Shown: piece by piece, positions 52,044 to 59,681 of the stretch
Numbering within the stretch: position 1 is the stretch's first letter
Layout: each line of letters starts with the position of its first letter
Assembly: GCA_003225315.1 (NCBI GenBank)
Contig: QHZD01000019.1
Span: forward strand, 186,001-250,000
Reading direction: 5' to 3'
DNA length: 64,000 nt
Source: Acidobacteriota bacterium
Lineage (GTDB): Bacteria > Acidobacteriota > Terriglobia > Acidiferrales > UBA7541
The notes under the pieces: generated by a model
The model's database searches: none
Told to the model about the DNA's origin: nothing
The model's input: the letters and a program-made list of their open reading frames with translations, nothing else
Program-made: the position numbers and the translations under genes

Positions 52044-52067
52044 CGGCAGCCTTTAGGCCGCCATTTT
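52041..52067 (+). terminator. Hairpin at the stop codon of the carbonic-anhydrase-like gene
   Basis: GGCAGCC/GGCCGCC (52045-52051 with 52056-52062, one mismatch, loop TTTA) directly follows the TAG stop and is followed by ATTTTTAA. It could terminate transcription and has the same TAG-plus-hairpin layout as other sites here. Confidence 0.6.
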
Positions 52068-52082
52068 TAAGGAGCTGTCGGA

Positions 52083-53687
52083 GTGAGCGAAGGCGCAGCC
52101 AAAAAAGAAGAGAAGCCGCGCAAGTTCCAAGCGATCCGCGGCACGCGCGATTTGCTGCCGCCGGAGACGGCTCTCTGGAATCGCGTCGAGCAAACCGCGC
52201 ACGAAGTCTTCGCCACTTTCGGCTTCGGCGAAATCCGCCTCCCGATCTTCGAGCCAACAGAATTGTTTGCGCGCTCGATTGGGTTGGATACCGACGTTGT
52301 TTCAAAGGAGATGTACACTTTCCCGGATCATCCACTCCGGCGTCTGGAGCAACTCAGGGAGGCAGTGAAATTTGAAGGCGCGACGTTTTGGCCGACTGAT
52401 GATGCGAGCTTATCTCTTTTCACCAAAGCACTGACCAGGTTCGTAGAATCGCTAGGAGAATTGTTTAGAGACGAAGACTCCGAAACTTATAACAAAGAGC
52501 GATTTGGTCGATTGCGCACCGAATTGACAGATGAAGTATCGAAATTTCAACAGCTCCTCAAGCTTGGCCCCGCTGAGGGATTAGATAGTGAGCTGACGAG
52601 ATCGAAGGAACGAATTGAGACCATTCTGGGCTTTTTTGAATTCGGAGAGTCGCTCACGCTCCGGCCAGAGGCCACAGCCAGCGTTTGCCGCGCTTACATC
52701 GAACACAACATGCAGCAACTCCCCCAGCCGGTGAAGCTCTACTACATGGGGCCGATGTTCCGGCGCGAACGGCCGCAGAAAGGACGCTACCGGCAGTTTT
52801 ATCAGATTGGCGCGGAGGTACTGGGCGGCAGCGACGCTCCGGCCATCGACGCCGAAGTCATCGAAATGGTGATGACGTTTTTCGACCGCCTGGAATTGCA
52901 GGGCGTTCAGCTCGATATTAATTCGATCGGCTGCCGCGAATGCCGCCCCAAATATGTTGAACAGCTGCGCGCCGCGCTCCTGAAAGTGAAGGACAAGCTC
53001 GGCCCGGACAGCCAGCGGCGCATCGAAACGAATCCGCTGCGCGTTCTCGATTCCAAACTCGAAAGCGAGCAGCCCATCATCGCCACGCTGCCGCACATCG
53101 CCGATCACCTCTGCGAAGAGTGCGCCGCGCACTACGCCGCCGTAAAGCATCAGCTCAAAATGCGCGGCGTAATCTACCGCGAGAATTGGCGGCTCGTGCG
53201 TGGCCTTGACTATTACATGCGCACGACGTTTGAAATCACGGCGAAGGGACTCGGCTCGCAAAATGCCGTGTGCGGCGGCGGTCGCTACGACGGGCTGGTA
53301 GAATTGCTGGGCGGGCCGCCAACCAAGGGCATCGGCTTTGCCATCGGCGAAGACCGCTTGATCTTGTCGCTGCAGGAAAGCGGGAAAGCGCCTGTTCAGC
53401 AAGGCCGTGACGTATACATCGCGTGGATGGGCGAGCGCGCGCAAGCGACAGCCATCCGCGCAGCGAAAGATTTGCGCAAGGCAGGATTCAGCGTGGAGCT
53501 TCCGCCGGTGGAGCAAAAATTCGGCAAAGCCCTCGGCCAAGCGGACAAACTCGGCGCGAAGTACGCGCTGATCCTCGGCGACAATGAAGTGTCCGAAGGC
53601 TTGTGGACGCTAAAGACGCTGGCCGACGGCGCGCAAGCAAAGTTCACTGAGCCCGATTTGCTGGAACATCTGAAGAAGCATCTGTAG
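52083..53687 (+). CDS. hisS: Histidyl-tRNA synthetase with a ~100-residue insertion
   Basis: Class II enzyme that charges tRNA-His. Motif 1 region, motif 2 (RPEATASVCRAYIEH then YYMGPMFRRERPQKGRYRQFYQ), the His signature LVRGLDYYMRTTFE and motif 3 GIGFAIGEDR are present, as is the anticodon-binding domain (from about residue 440). At 534 residues it exceeds the usual 420-430. The excess lies between KEMYTF (residue 80) and SLTLRPE (residue 190), where other HisRS have about 8 residues. The inserted segment, nt 52329-52644, has no stop, lower GC and a helical, charged character. GTG start at 52083 with GGAGCTG upstream. Confidence 0.93.
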   Translation: MSEGAAKKEEKPRKFQAIRGTRDLLPPETALWNRVEQTAHEVFATFGFGEIRLPIFEPTELFARSIGLDTDVVSKEMYTFPDHPLRRLEQLREAVKFEGATFWPTDDASLSLFTKALTRFVESLGELFRDEDSETYNKERFGRLRTELTDEVSKFQQLLKLGPAEGLDSELTRSKERIETILGFFEFGESLTLRPEATASVCRAYIEHNMQQLPQPVKLYYMGPMFRRERPQKGRYRQFYQIGAEVLGGSDAPAIDAEVIEMVMTFFDRLELQGVQLDINSIGCRECRPKYVEQLRAALLKVKDKLGPDSQRRIETNPLRVLDSKLESEQPIIATLPHIADHLCEECAAHYAAVKHQLKMRGVIYRENWRLVRGLDYYMRTTFEITAKGLGSQNAVCGGGRYDGLVELLGGPPTKGIGFAIGEDRLILSLQESGKAPVQQGRDVYIAWMGERAQATAIRAAKDLRKAGFSVELPPVEQKFGKALGQADKLGAKYALILGDNEVSEGLWTLKTLADGAQAKFTEPDLLEHLKKHL

Positions 53688-53773
53688 CTCACCCCTTCAG
53701 GGGTGAGGCCTTTTCTCTGGAGATTTTGCAGCATAGCGAAAGTAAACTTCCTCAGGCCTGAAGGCCTGAGCTA
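53685..53773. repeat. Inverted pair of palindromes between hisS and aspS
   Basis: Element C (53685-53708) begins with the hisS stop TAG: TAGCTCA, stem CTCACCCC/GGGGTGAG, loop TTCA. Element D (53750-53773), read on the other strand, has the same TAGCTCA start and loop but stem CTCAGGCC/GGCCTGAG. The arms differ by two compensated base pairs, so hairpin formation is kept. CCTTTTCTCT after C may give weak termination. Confidence 0.85.
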
Positions 53774-53787
53774 CAGGGTGAAGAGAC

Positions 53788-55578
53788 GTGCTGGATTTTC
53801 TTGGCAACCTGAAGCGCACACACTACTGCGGCGAATTGCGCGCCAAGGACGAAGGCCGCGATGCCATTGTCATGGGCTGGGTAGCGCGGCGCCGCGACCT
53901 TGGCAATTTGCTTTTTCTTGATGTGCGCGACCGCACTGGCATCGTGCAGGTGGTTTTCAACAAGGAGACGCAGCCCGCGGCGCACGCCAAAGCCGAGCAA
54001 GCGCGCGGCGAATTCGTCGTCGCCGTGGAAGGCAAAGTCCTCAAGCGCCAAAAAGCCAATCCGGAATTGGCCAGCGGGGAAGTCGAGCTGGTTGCATCGA
54101 AGCTGCACATTCTCAACAACTCCAAGACGCCGCCGTTCCCCATCGAAGACGAAATCAACGCCGCGGAAGAAACGCGCCTGCGCTTTCGCTATCTCGACCT
54201 GCGCCGCCCGAAGCCGCACCGCAATCTCGCGCTGCGCCATAAAATCATCCTGGAAATTCGCAAAGTGATGGACGAGATGGGCTTTGTCGAAGTGGAGACG
54301 CCCATGCTCACGCGCTCGACGCCGGAGGGCGCGCGCGATTTTCTTGTGCCCAGCAGGATTCATCACGGGCAGTTTTACGCATTGCCGCAGTCGCCTCAAA
54401 TCTTCAAGCAAATTCTGATGATCGCCGGACTGGACAAATATTTTCAGATTGTGAAGTGCTTTCGCGACGAAGATTTGCGCGCCGACCGCCAGCTGGAATT
54501 CACGCAGCTCGACCTGGAGATGTCTTTCCCGCGTCAGGAAGATATTTTTCACGTGATCGAGCAAGTGATGGTGCGCGCCTGCGCCGTCGCCGGAATCAAG
54601 GCCGAAGCGCCGTTTCCGCACATGCAATACAAAGACGTCATTCGCAAATACGGCAGCGACAAGCCCGACCTGCGTTTTGGCATGGAACTTCACGAAGCGA
54701 CGCACTGCTTTCCGGATGAGGCCAGGCAAAAACTCCAAATCGAAGGCAGTGTCTTCGCGCTCGCCGCTCCCGGCGCGGCAAGCTATTCGCGCAAGCAACT
54801 GGACGATTTGACGGAAAAGGCAAAAACGCTCAAAGCGCGCGGCGCCTATTTTGTGAAAGTCGCGCCCGAAGGCCTCACCTCCACCGTCGAGAAATTGATC
54901 GGCCCGGAAAATGTGAAGAAGTTCGCCGAGGCTTGCAGCGCGAAACCCGGCGATCTCGTTGTCGCCGTTTCCGCCAAAGAGCAAATCAGAGGCACCGAAG
55001 CCGCCGCGCTGATCGCCGGCCAGTTGCGCTTGCAGCTTGGCGAAGCGCTCGGCGTGATTGACAAATCCCAGTGGAAATTCCTGTGGCTCACCGGCTTTCC
55101 GTTGTTCGAGTGGAGCGAAACAGACAAAACCTGGGTCAGCGCGCAGCACCCCTTCACCGGCATCGTTGATGAAGACCTGGAAAAGCTCGAATCCGCGCCC
55201 TGGGAAGTGCGCTCGAAAGGCTACGACCTTGTTCTGAACGGGTACGAGCTTGGCTCCGGCAGCATCCGAATCCACCGCCAGGACATTCAGGAGCGCCTCT
55301 TCAAAGCGCTGGGCTTGTCCGAAGAACAATTGCGCCGACGCTTTGGGTTTTTTCTCGACGCTCTGACCTACGGCACGCCACCGCACGGCGGCATCGCGCT
55401 CGGCATCGATCGCGTGGTCATGCTCCTCGCCGGTGAAAAATCCATTCGCGAAGTCATCGCCTTCGCGAAAACCACCGCCGCCCAAGATCTGATGGCCGAT
55501 TCGCCCAGCGAAGTGGATGCCGCCCAACTCGACGACCTTGGCCTTGCCATCAAGCAGAAGAAAAAAGCCGCCGAGTGA
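53788..55578 (+). CDS. aspS: Aspartyl-tRNA synthetase
   Basis: Class IIb enzyme of 596 residues, the size of the bacterial type. It has the N-terminal OB fold for the anticodon (MGWVARRRDLGNLLFLDVRDRTG), motif 2 in FRDEDLRADRQLEFTQLDLEMSF, the GAD insertion (about residues 290-420) and motif 3 (GGIALGIDRVVMLLAG). The GTG at 53788 gives the family N-terminus. Whether it also charges tRNA-Asn cannot be judged from this window. The next gene starts 1 nt after its stop. Confidence 0.96.
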   Translation: MLDFLGNLKRTHYCGELRAKDEGRDAIVMGWVARRRDLGNLLFLDVRDRTGIVQVVFNKETQPAAHAKAEQARGEFVVAVEGKVLKRQKANPELASGEVELVASKLHILNNSKTPPFPIEDEINAAEETRLRFRYLDLRRPKPHRNLALRHKIILEIRKVMDEMGFVEVETPMLTRSTPEGARDFLVPSRIHHGQFYALPQSPQIFKQILMIAGLDKYFQIVKCFRDEDLRADRQLEFTQLDLEMSFPRQEDIFHVIEQVMVRACAVAGIKAEAPFPHMQYKDVIRKYGSDKPDLRFGMELHEATHCFPDEARQKLQIEGSVFALAAPGAASYSRKQLDDLTEKAKTLKARGAYFVKVAPEGLTSTVEKLIGPENVKKFAEACSAKPGDLVVAVSAKEQIRGTEAAALIAGQLRLQLGEALGVIDKSQWKFLWLTGFPLFEWSETDKTWVSAQHPFTGIVDEDLEKLESAPWEVRSKGYDLVLNGYELGSGSIRIHRQDIQERLFKALGLSEEQLRRRFGFFLDALTYGTPPHGGIALGIDRVVMLLAGEKSIREVIAFAKTTAAQDLMADSPSEVDAAQLDDLGLAIKQKKKAAE

Positions 55579-55579
55579 T

Positions 55580-56086
55580 ATGAGTCGCAAAGGCGTCGAC
55601 CATCATACAAGATATCCGAAGGCAATTCATGAGGATCAAAATCCGTTTGCTCTTCTTGGATTTCTACCTGGCTATCTACGACTCTTAATCTTTCTACGAT
55701 GGACGGCCTACAAGTGTCCTCACTGCAGTCAGGTTTTTCGGAGAGATTTCTGGCCTAGAAATGTCTGGCTCGGTACTGGGAAGCGCGTTTGCAAGAACTG
55801 CGGACAGATTTTCGACGACGGCTCCAGTGAATGGCCGGAGCTTCCTCTGTTTAGGAAGCTAAGATTCTTTCTCCCGCCTCTTGCTGTTGGGATCTGGGGA
55901 GGATTTGTGGTTGCAGCGGTCGCATCACTCTTCATTGGGCCACGAGACGAACATAGTTGGCCGGTTGTGATTATCGTATCGACCTTCGGACTCATACCGG
56001 CCCTTGCCTGGTCCCCAATCCATCTGGCGCAAGTGATTCGGTCGATTCATCGCTATAATGCTCGTGGGAATCAAGGGACCAAATGA
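55580..56086 (+). CDS. Small zinc-ribbon membrane protein of unknown function
   Basis: A 168-residue protein with a Cys-x2-Cys pair (YKCPHC) near residue 45 and a second (CKNC) near 70, forming a likely zinc ribbon, followed by two hydrophobic helices at about residues 97-117 and 127-148. The N-terminus is polar. I do not recognise a family. The ATG at 55580 starts just after the aspS TGA, and the stop overlaps the mutL start by 4 bases, so it is cotranscribed with both. Its lower GC and different codon use suggest that it was inserted between aspS and mutL. Confidence 0.75.
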   Translation: MSRKGVDHHTRYPKAIHEDQNPFALLGFLPGYLRLLIFLRWTAYKCPHCSQVFRRDFWPRNVWLGTGKRVCKNCGQIFDDGSSEWPELPLFRKLRFFLPPLAVGIWGGFVVAAVASLFIGPRDEHSWPVVIIVSTFGLIPALAWSPIHLAQVIRSIHRYNARGNQGTK

Positions 56087-58062
56087 GCCGCATACGCATA
56101 TTGCCGGAGGCGGTGGCGAACAAAATCGCCGCGGGCGAAGTTGTCGAGCGGCCGGCTTCTGTCGTCAAAGAGCTGCTCGAAAATGCCATCGATGCTGGCG
56201 CGAAGACGATTCGCGTCGAAGTGGAAGTCGGCGGCAAGCGCATGATCCGCGTGATCGACGACGGCCACGGGATGTCGCACGACGACGCGCTGCTGGCCTT
56301 CGAACGTCACGCCACGAGCAAGCTCAAGTCCGCCGACGATCTGCTTTCCATCGCCACGCTGGGTTTTCGCGGCGAAGCGCTGCCGACCATCGCCGCGGTT
56401 TCGCGATTGTTGCTGGAAACCCGCGACGAAGCGGAACCTGAGGGCACGCGCATCGAATTCGCTGGCGGCAAACTCATGGGAGTAAAGCCCGCGGGATTGC
56501 CCGCCGGAACTACCGTCAGCGTCGCCGATATTTTCTATTGTGTTCCCGCGCGCCGAAAATTTCTCAAGTCCGATACGACGGAGCTGGGCCACATCGCTTC
56601 GTTGGTCACGCACTACGCGCTGGCGAATCCCGCGAAGCAATTCATTCTGAGCACCCCGACGCAGGAAATCATCAATTGCCCGCCTGCGGAAAAACTTGCT
56701 GACCGCGTGTATCAACTGTTCGGCCGGCAAGCGCTGGAAGAACTGGTCGAAATTCCCGTAGCCTCCGCGTCCTTCCGCGCCGCAATCACCGAGCCGGAAC
56801 TCGAACCTGAAGAAGAAAAAGCTTCGCTGACCGTTAGTGGCTTTACTTCGCGGCCCGACATCCAGCGTGTGAATCGCAACGGCATCTACATTTTCGTGAA
56901 TCGCCGCCTGGTGCGCGACCGGCTGATTTTGCACGCGATTCACGAAGCCTACCGCAACATTCTGCCGCCGACCGTTTTTCCCGCCACGCTGCTTTTCCTG
57001 GAGATGCCCTACGAAGAAGTTGACGTCAACGTGCATCCCGCAAAAATCGAAGTGCGCTTCCGGCGCTCGCAATTCGTTCATGATTTCACGCGCGATGCGA
57101 TTCGCCAGGCGCTGATGGGCGCGCGGCCGATCGCCAGTTTTGCCGCCGCTGCTGCCGCGCCGCAGACGGCCGGCGGCGGGAACGGAGAATTGTCCGGCGG
57201 AATCGCGCCCGCTCCTGTGGAATCGGGCGTACCGCGCGCGATCATTCCTTCGATGGAAGAAATCGGCGTAGGCTCCGGCGTCGGCTCGGACTTCGGTTCA
57301 GGCGGAGGATTCGATCTCACCGGCGCGCCGATGCGGCCGGTCGAGCAGCGGATTCCATTTACATCGGGAACTTCACTTGGCCAGGCTGTCGCGCCGGTGC
57401 AAATTTCTAGCGCCGGAAATTGGGCCGCGAATCTTGCAGCGCCGAACGCGGATGCTCCCGCAAGCCTGCCGCGTCCCGAACAAATTGCGGACCTCAAGCC
57501 TCTGGGGCAAGTCAGCGCGAGCTTTATCGTCGCCGTGAACGGCGAAGGCCTCTGGCTCATCGATCAGCACGTGGCCCACGAGCGCGTGCTCTTCGAACAG
57601 CACCTCGAAGCGCGCCGTGCTGGAAAAATCGAAGCCCAGCGAATGCTTATGCCGCTGGTCATTGAACTCTCGCCCCGGCAAATCGTCACCTTTGAAAAAA
57701 TCGCCGAGGAGCTGTCCGCGAACGGTTTCGAGGTCGAACTCATGGGGCCAAAGAGCGTGGCCATCCAGGCCGTGCCCGCTGGTGTGATCGCTCCCGACGC
57801 CGAGAAACTGCTGCGAGAGATTCTCGACGGCATCGAGCGCGAGAACGCCGCGATTTCCATCGAAACGTTGCAAGCGAAAATCGCGGCATCCACGGCGTGC
57901 CATGCGGCCATCAAAGTGAACATGCCGCTGGAGCAAGCGAAAATGGAATGGCTGCTCGACGCCCTGGCAAAAACGGATTGTCCGATGAGCTGTCCGCACG
58001 GCCGGCCGGTTGTCTTGCGCTATTCCATCAAAGAAATTGAAAAGGCGTTTCACAGAATCTGA
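56083..58062 (+). CDS. mutL: DNA mismatch repair protein MutL, endonuclease type
   Basis: MutL (659 residues) couples mismatch recognition to strand removal. The GHKL ATPase domain has ELLENAIDAGA, DDGHGM and LGFRGEALPTI. A Gly/Ala/Pro-rich linker lies at about residues 350-470. The C-terminal domain has DQHVAHERVLFE, which matches the DQHA(x2)E(x4)E endonuclease motif with Val for Ala, plus ACHAAIK and CPHGRP, so it is probably a nicking MutL of the sort found in species without MutH. The start overlaps the preceding stop. Confidence 0.96.
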   Translation: MSRIRILPEAVANKIAAGEVVERPASVVKELLENAIDAGAKTIRVEVEVGGKRMIRVIDDGHGMSHDDALLAFERHATSKLKSADDLLSIATLGFRGEALPTIAAVSRLLLETRDEAEPEGTRIEFAGGKLMGVKPAGLPAGTTVSVADIFYCVPARRKFLKSDTTELGHIASLVTHYALANPAKQFILSTPTQEIINCPPAEKLADRVYQLFGRQALEELVEIPVASASFRAAITEPELEPEEEKASLTVSGFTSRPDIQRVNRNGIYIFVNRRLVRDRLILHAIHEAYRNILPPTVFPATLLFLEMPYEEVDVNVHPAKIEVRFRRSQFVHDFTRDAIRQALMGARPIASFAAAAAAPQTAGGGNGELSGGIAPAPVESGVPRAIIPSMEEIGVGSGVGSDFGSGGGFDLTGAPMRPVEQRIPFTSGTSLGQAVAPVQISSAGNWAANLAAPNADAPASLPRPEQIADLKPLGQVSASFIVAVNGEGLWLIDQHVAHERVLFEQHLEARRAGKIEAQRMLMPLVIELSPRQIVTFEKIAEELSANGFEVELMGPKSVAIQAVPAGVIAPDAEKLLREILDGIERENAAISIETLQAKIAASTACHAAIKVNMPLEQAKMEWLLDALAKTDCPMSCPHGRPVVLRYSIKEIEKAFHRI

Positions 58063-58109
58063 CTTTTGCAGGTGCCGGGCCTTAGTCCGGTCATCGGGAG
58101 ACTCACTGA

Positions 58110-58874
58110 ATGAGCGATTCGCAAAAGACCGCAGTGATCTTCGGCCTGGCGAATAAGCGCAGCATCGCCTGGGCCATCGCCCAGAAATTGCACCAAGCCG
58201 GCTGGCGGCTGGGGATTACCTACCAGAACGAGCGGCTGGAGCTTGAAGCCAAGGATTTGATCGCGGAGATGCCGGGCGCCGCGGGATTCATGTGCGACGT
58301 TACGAAAGACGATGAGATCTCGCGATTGTTCGATCAACTGAAGTCGCGATACGGCGTTCTGCACGGCCTGGTGCACAGCGTGGGGTTTGCTCCGCCGGAG
58401 GAGCTGAAGAATCCTTTTCTGAACACGACGCGCGAAGGGTTTCGCATCGCACACGACATCAGCGTCTACTCGCTGATTGCCGTAGCGCGCGGCGCCGCGC
58501 CGCTCATGACTGCCGGCGGTGCGATGGTCACGCTGACCTACTACGGCTCCGAGAAAGTGGTTCCGAACTACAACGTCATGGGCGTGGCGAAAGCGGCGCT
58601 GGAAGCGACGGTCCGCTATCTAGCGAACGATCTTGGGCCGAAGGCCGTCCGCGTCAACGCTATTTCCGCAGGGCCCATCAAAACGCTGGCGGCGCGGGGA
58701 ATCTCAAACTTCGGCGACATGCTCAAAACCCAATTGGAGCGCGCCCCGCTGAAACGCAACATCGATGCCGCAGAAGTCGGCGCGACCGCTGCATTTCTGC
58801 TTTCGGAAGCGGGCTCGGGCATTACCGGCGAGACCATCTTCGTCGATTGCGGTTACAACATCATGGGATTCTGA
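58110..58874 (+). CDS. fabI: Enoyl-[acyl-carrier-protein] reductase (NADH), FabI type
   Basis: Catalyses the last reduction of each fatty-acid elongation cycle. 254 residues, SDR fold. NADH-binding GLANKRSIAWAIA lies at the N-terminus, and the active site Tyr-x6-Lys is in NYNVMGVAK near residue 155. The end GSGITGETIFVDCGYNIMG is typical of FabI. It is the class of enzyme inhibited by triclosan. A palindrome follows the stop. Confidence 0.96.
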   Translation: MSDSQKTAVIFGLANKRSIAWAIAQKLHQAGWRLGITYQNERLELEAKDLIAEMPGAAGFMCDVTKDDEISRLFDQLKSRYGVLHGLVHSVGFAPPEELKNPFLNTTREGFRIAHDISVYSLIAVARGAAPLMTAGGAMVTLTYYGSEKVVPNYNVMGVAKAALEATVRYLANDLGPKAVRVNAISAGPIKTLAARGISNFGDMLKTQLERAPLKRNIDAAEVGATAAFLLSEAGSGITGETIFVDCGYNIMGF

Positions 58875-58877
58875 GTA

Positions 58878-58899
58878 GCACAGGCACTCTAGCCTGTGC
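58878..58899. repeat. Palindrome after fabI
   Basis: A perfect 8-bp stem GCACAGGC/GCCTGTGC with loop ACTCTA begins 3 nt after the fabI TGA, within TGA-G-TAG-C. No T run follows. It is another member of the short palindromes found between genes. Confidence 0.75.
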
Positions 58900-58958
58900 A
58901 CGATTTGCGCGTGACTCAAAGTAGAATCACACAGCCAAGAGTCGCTGTGCTGCTAAGA

Positions 58959-59681
58959 ATGTCCAAACTCACGATCGCCATCGACGGTCCCGCAGGATCG
59001 GGCAAAAGCAGTGTGGCGCGACGCGTTGCAGCGATGCTCGGGTATTTGTATTTGGACAGCGGCGCGATGTACCGCGCGCTTGGGCTGAAGGCTCTGCGAC
59101 AGGGCATCCCCTTGGACGATGAAGCACGGCTCGTGGCGCTCGCCAACCAAACACACATCGAGCTTCGCGCTCCCACAGCAGAGCACGAAGCAGTTGGCGC
59201 GAAAAATTGTGTTTTCCTGGATGGTGCTGACGTCACTCGCGAGATTAGGACGAGCGAGGTAGCGCAGGCGGCTTCGCGGCTCGCAACGATTGCAAAAGTA
59301 CGCCAAGTGCTTGTCGCCGAACAGCAACGCGCCGGCGCTGGCGGCGGGATCGTGATGGAAGGGCGCGACATCGGCACCGTAGTGTTCCCCAAAGCCGAGC
59401 TGAAGATTTTTCTGGACGCTTCGCCGGAAGTGCGCGCGGAGCGCCGCTGGAAAGAGCACCAGGAAAAAGGCGACCGGATTACGCTCCCGGAAGTTTTCGA
59501 CGAAGTGATTGAGCGCGACAGGCGCGATCGCGAGCGCAAAGTTTCCCCGCTCGTACGCGCCGCCGATGCCGTGCTTGTGGACAACACTGCAATGGGCATC
59601 GAAGAAACCGCGCGATTGATCGTCATGCTCGCCCAGGAACGCGAAAAAGAATTGGCGGGAGCCGCCGGAGGGAAACCATGA
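58959..59681 (+). CDS. cmk: Cytidylate kinase
   Basis: Phosphorylates CMP and dCMP. 240 residues; P-loop DGPAGSGKSSVAR at residue 9, the substrate-binding YLDSGAMYRALGLKAL, the RTSEVAQAAS segment, MEGRDIGTVVFP and ERRWKEHQEKG lid-like part are typical. ATG 58959 gives the family start; GTG 58947 is a possible alternative. The stop overlaps the next start (ATGA), indicating coupling. Confidence 0.95.
   Translation: MSKLTIAIDGPAGSGKSSVARRVAAMLGYLYLDSGAMYRALGLKALRQGIPLDDEARLVALANQTHIELRAPTAEHEAVGAKNCVFLDGADVTREIRTSEVAQAASRLATIAKVRQVLVAEQQRAGAGGGIVMEGRDIGTVVFPKAELKIFLDASPEVRAERRWKEHQEKGDRITLPEVFDEVIERDRRDRERKVSPLVRAADAVLVDNTAMGIEETARLIVMLAQEREKELAGAAGGKP

Noticed and set aside
52329-52644. An intein in HisRS.
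   Set aside because: The segment is too short and lacks Cys/Ser at the left edge and His-Asn at the right edge.
53752-55590. A 612-residue open frame antisense to aspS.
   Set aside because: The + strand frame is an unambiguous AspRS with all motifs; the antisense frame is a by-product of GC-rich third positions and shows no family features.
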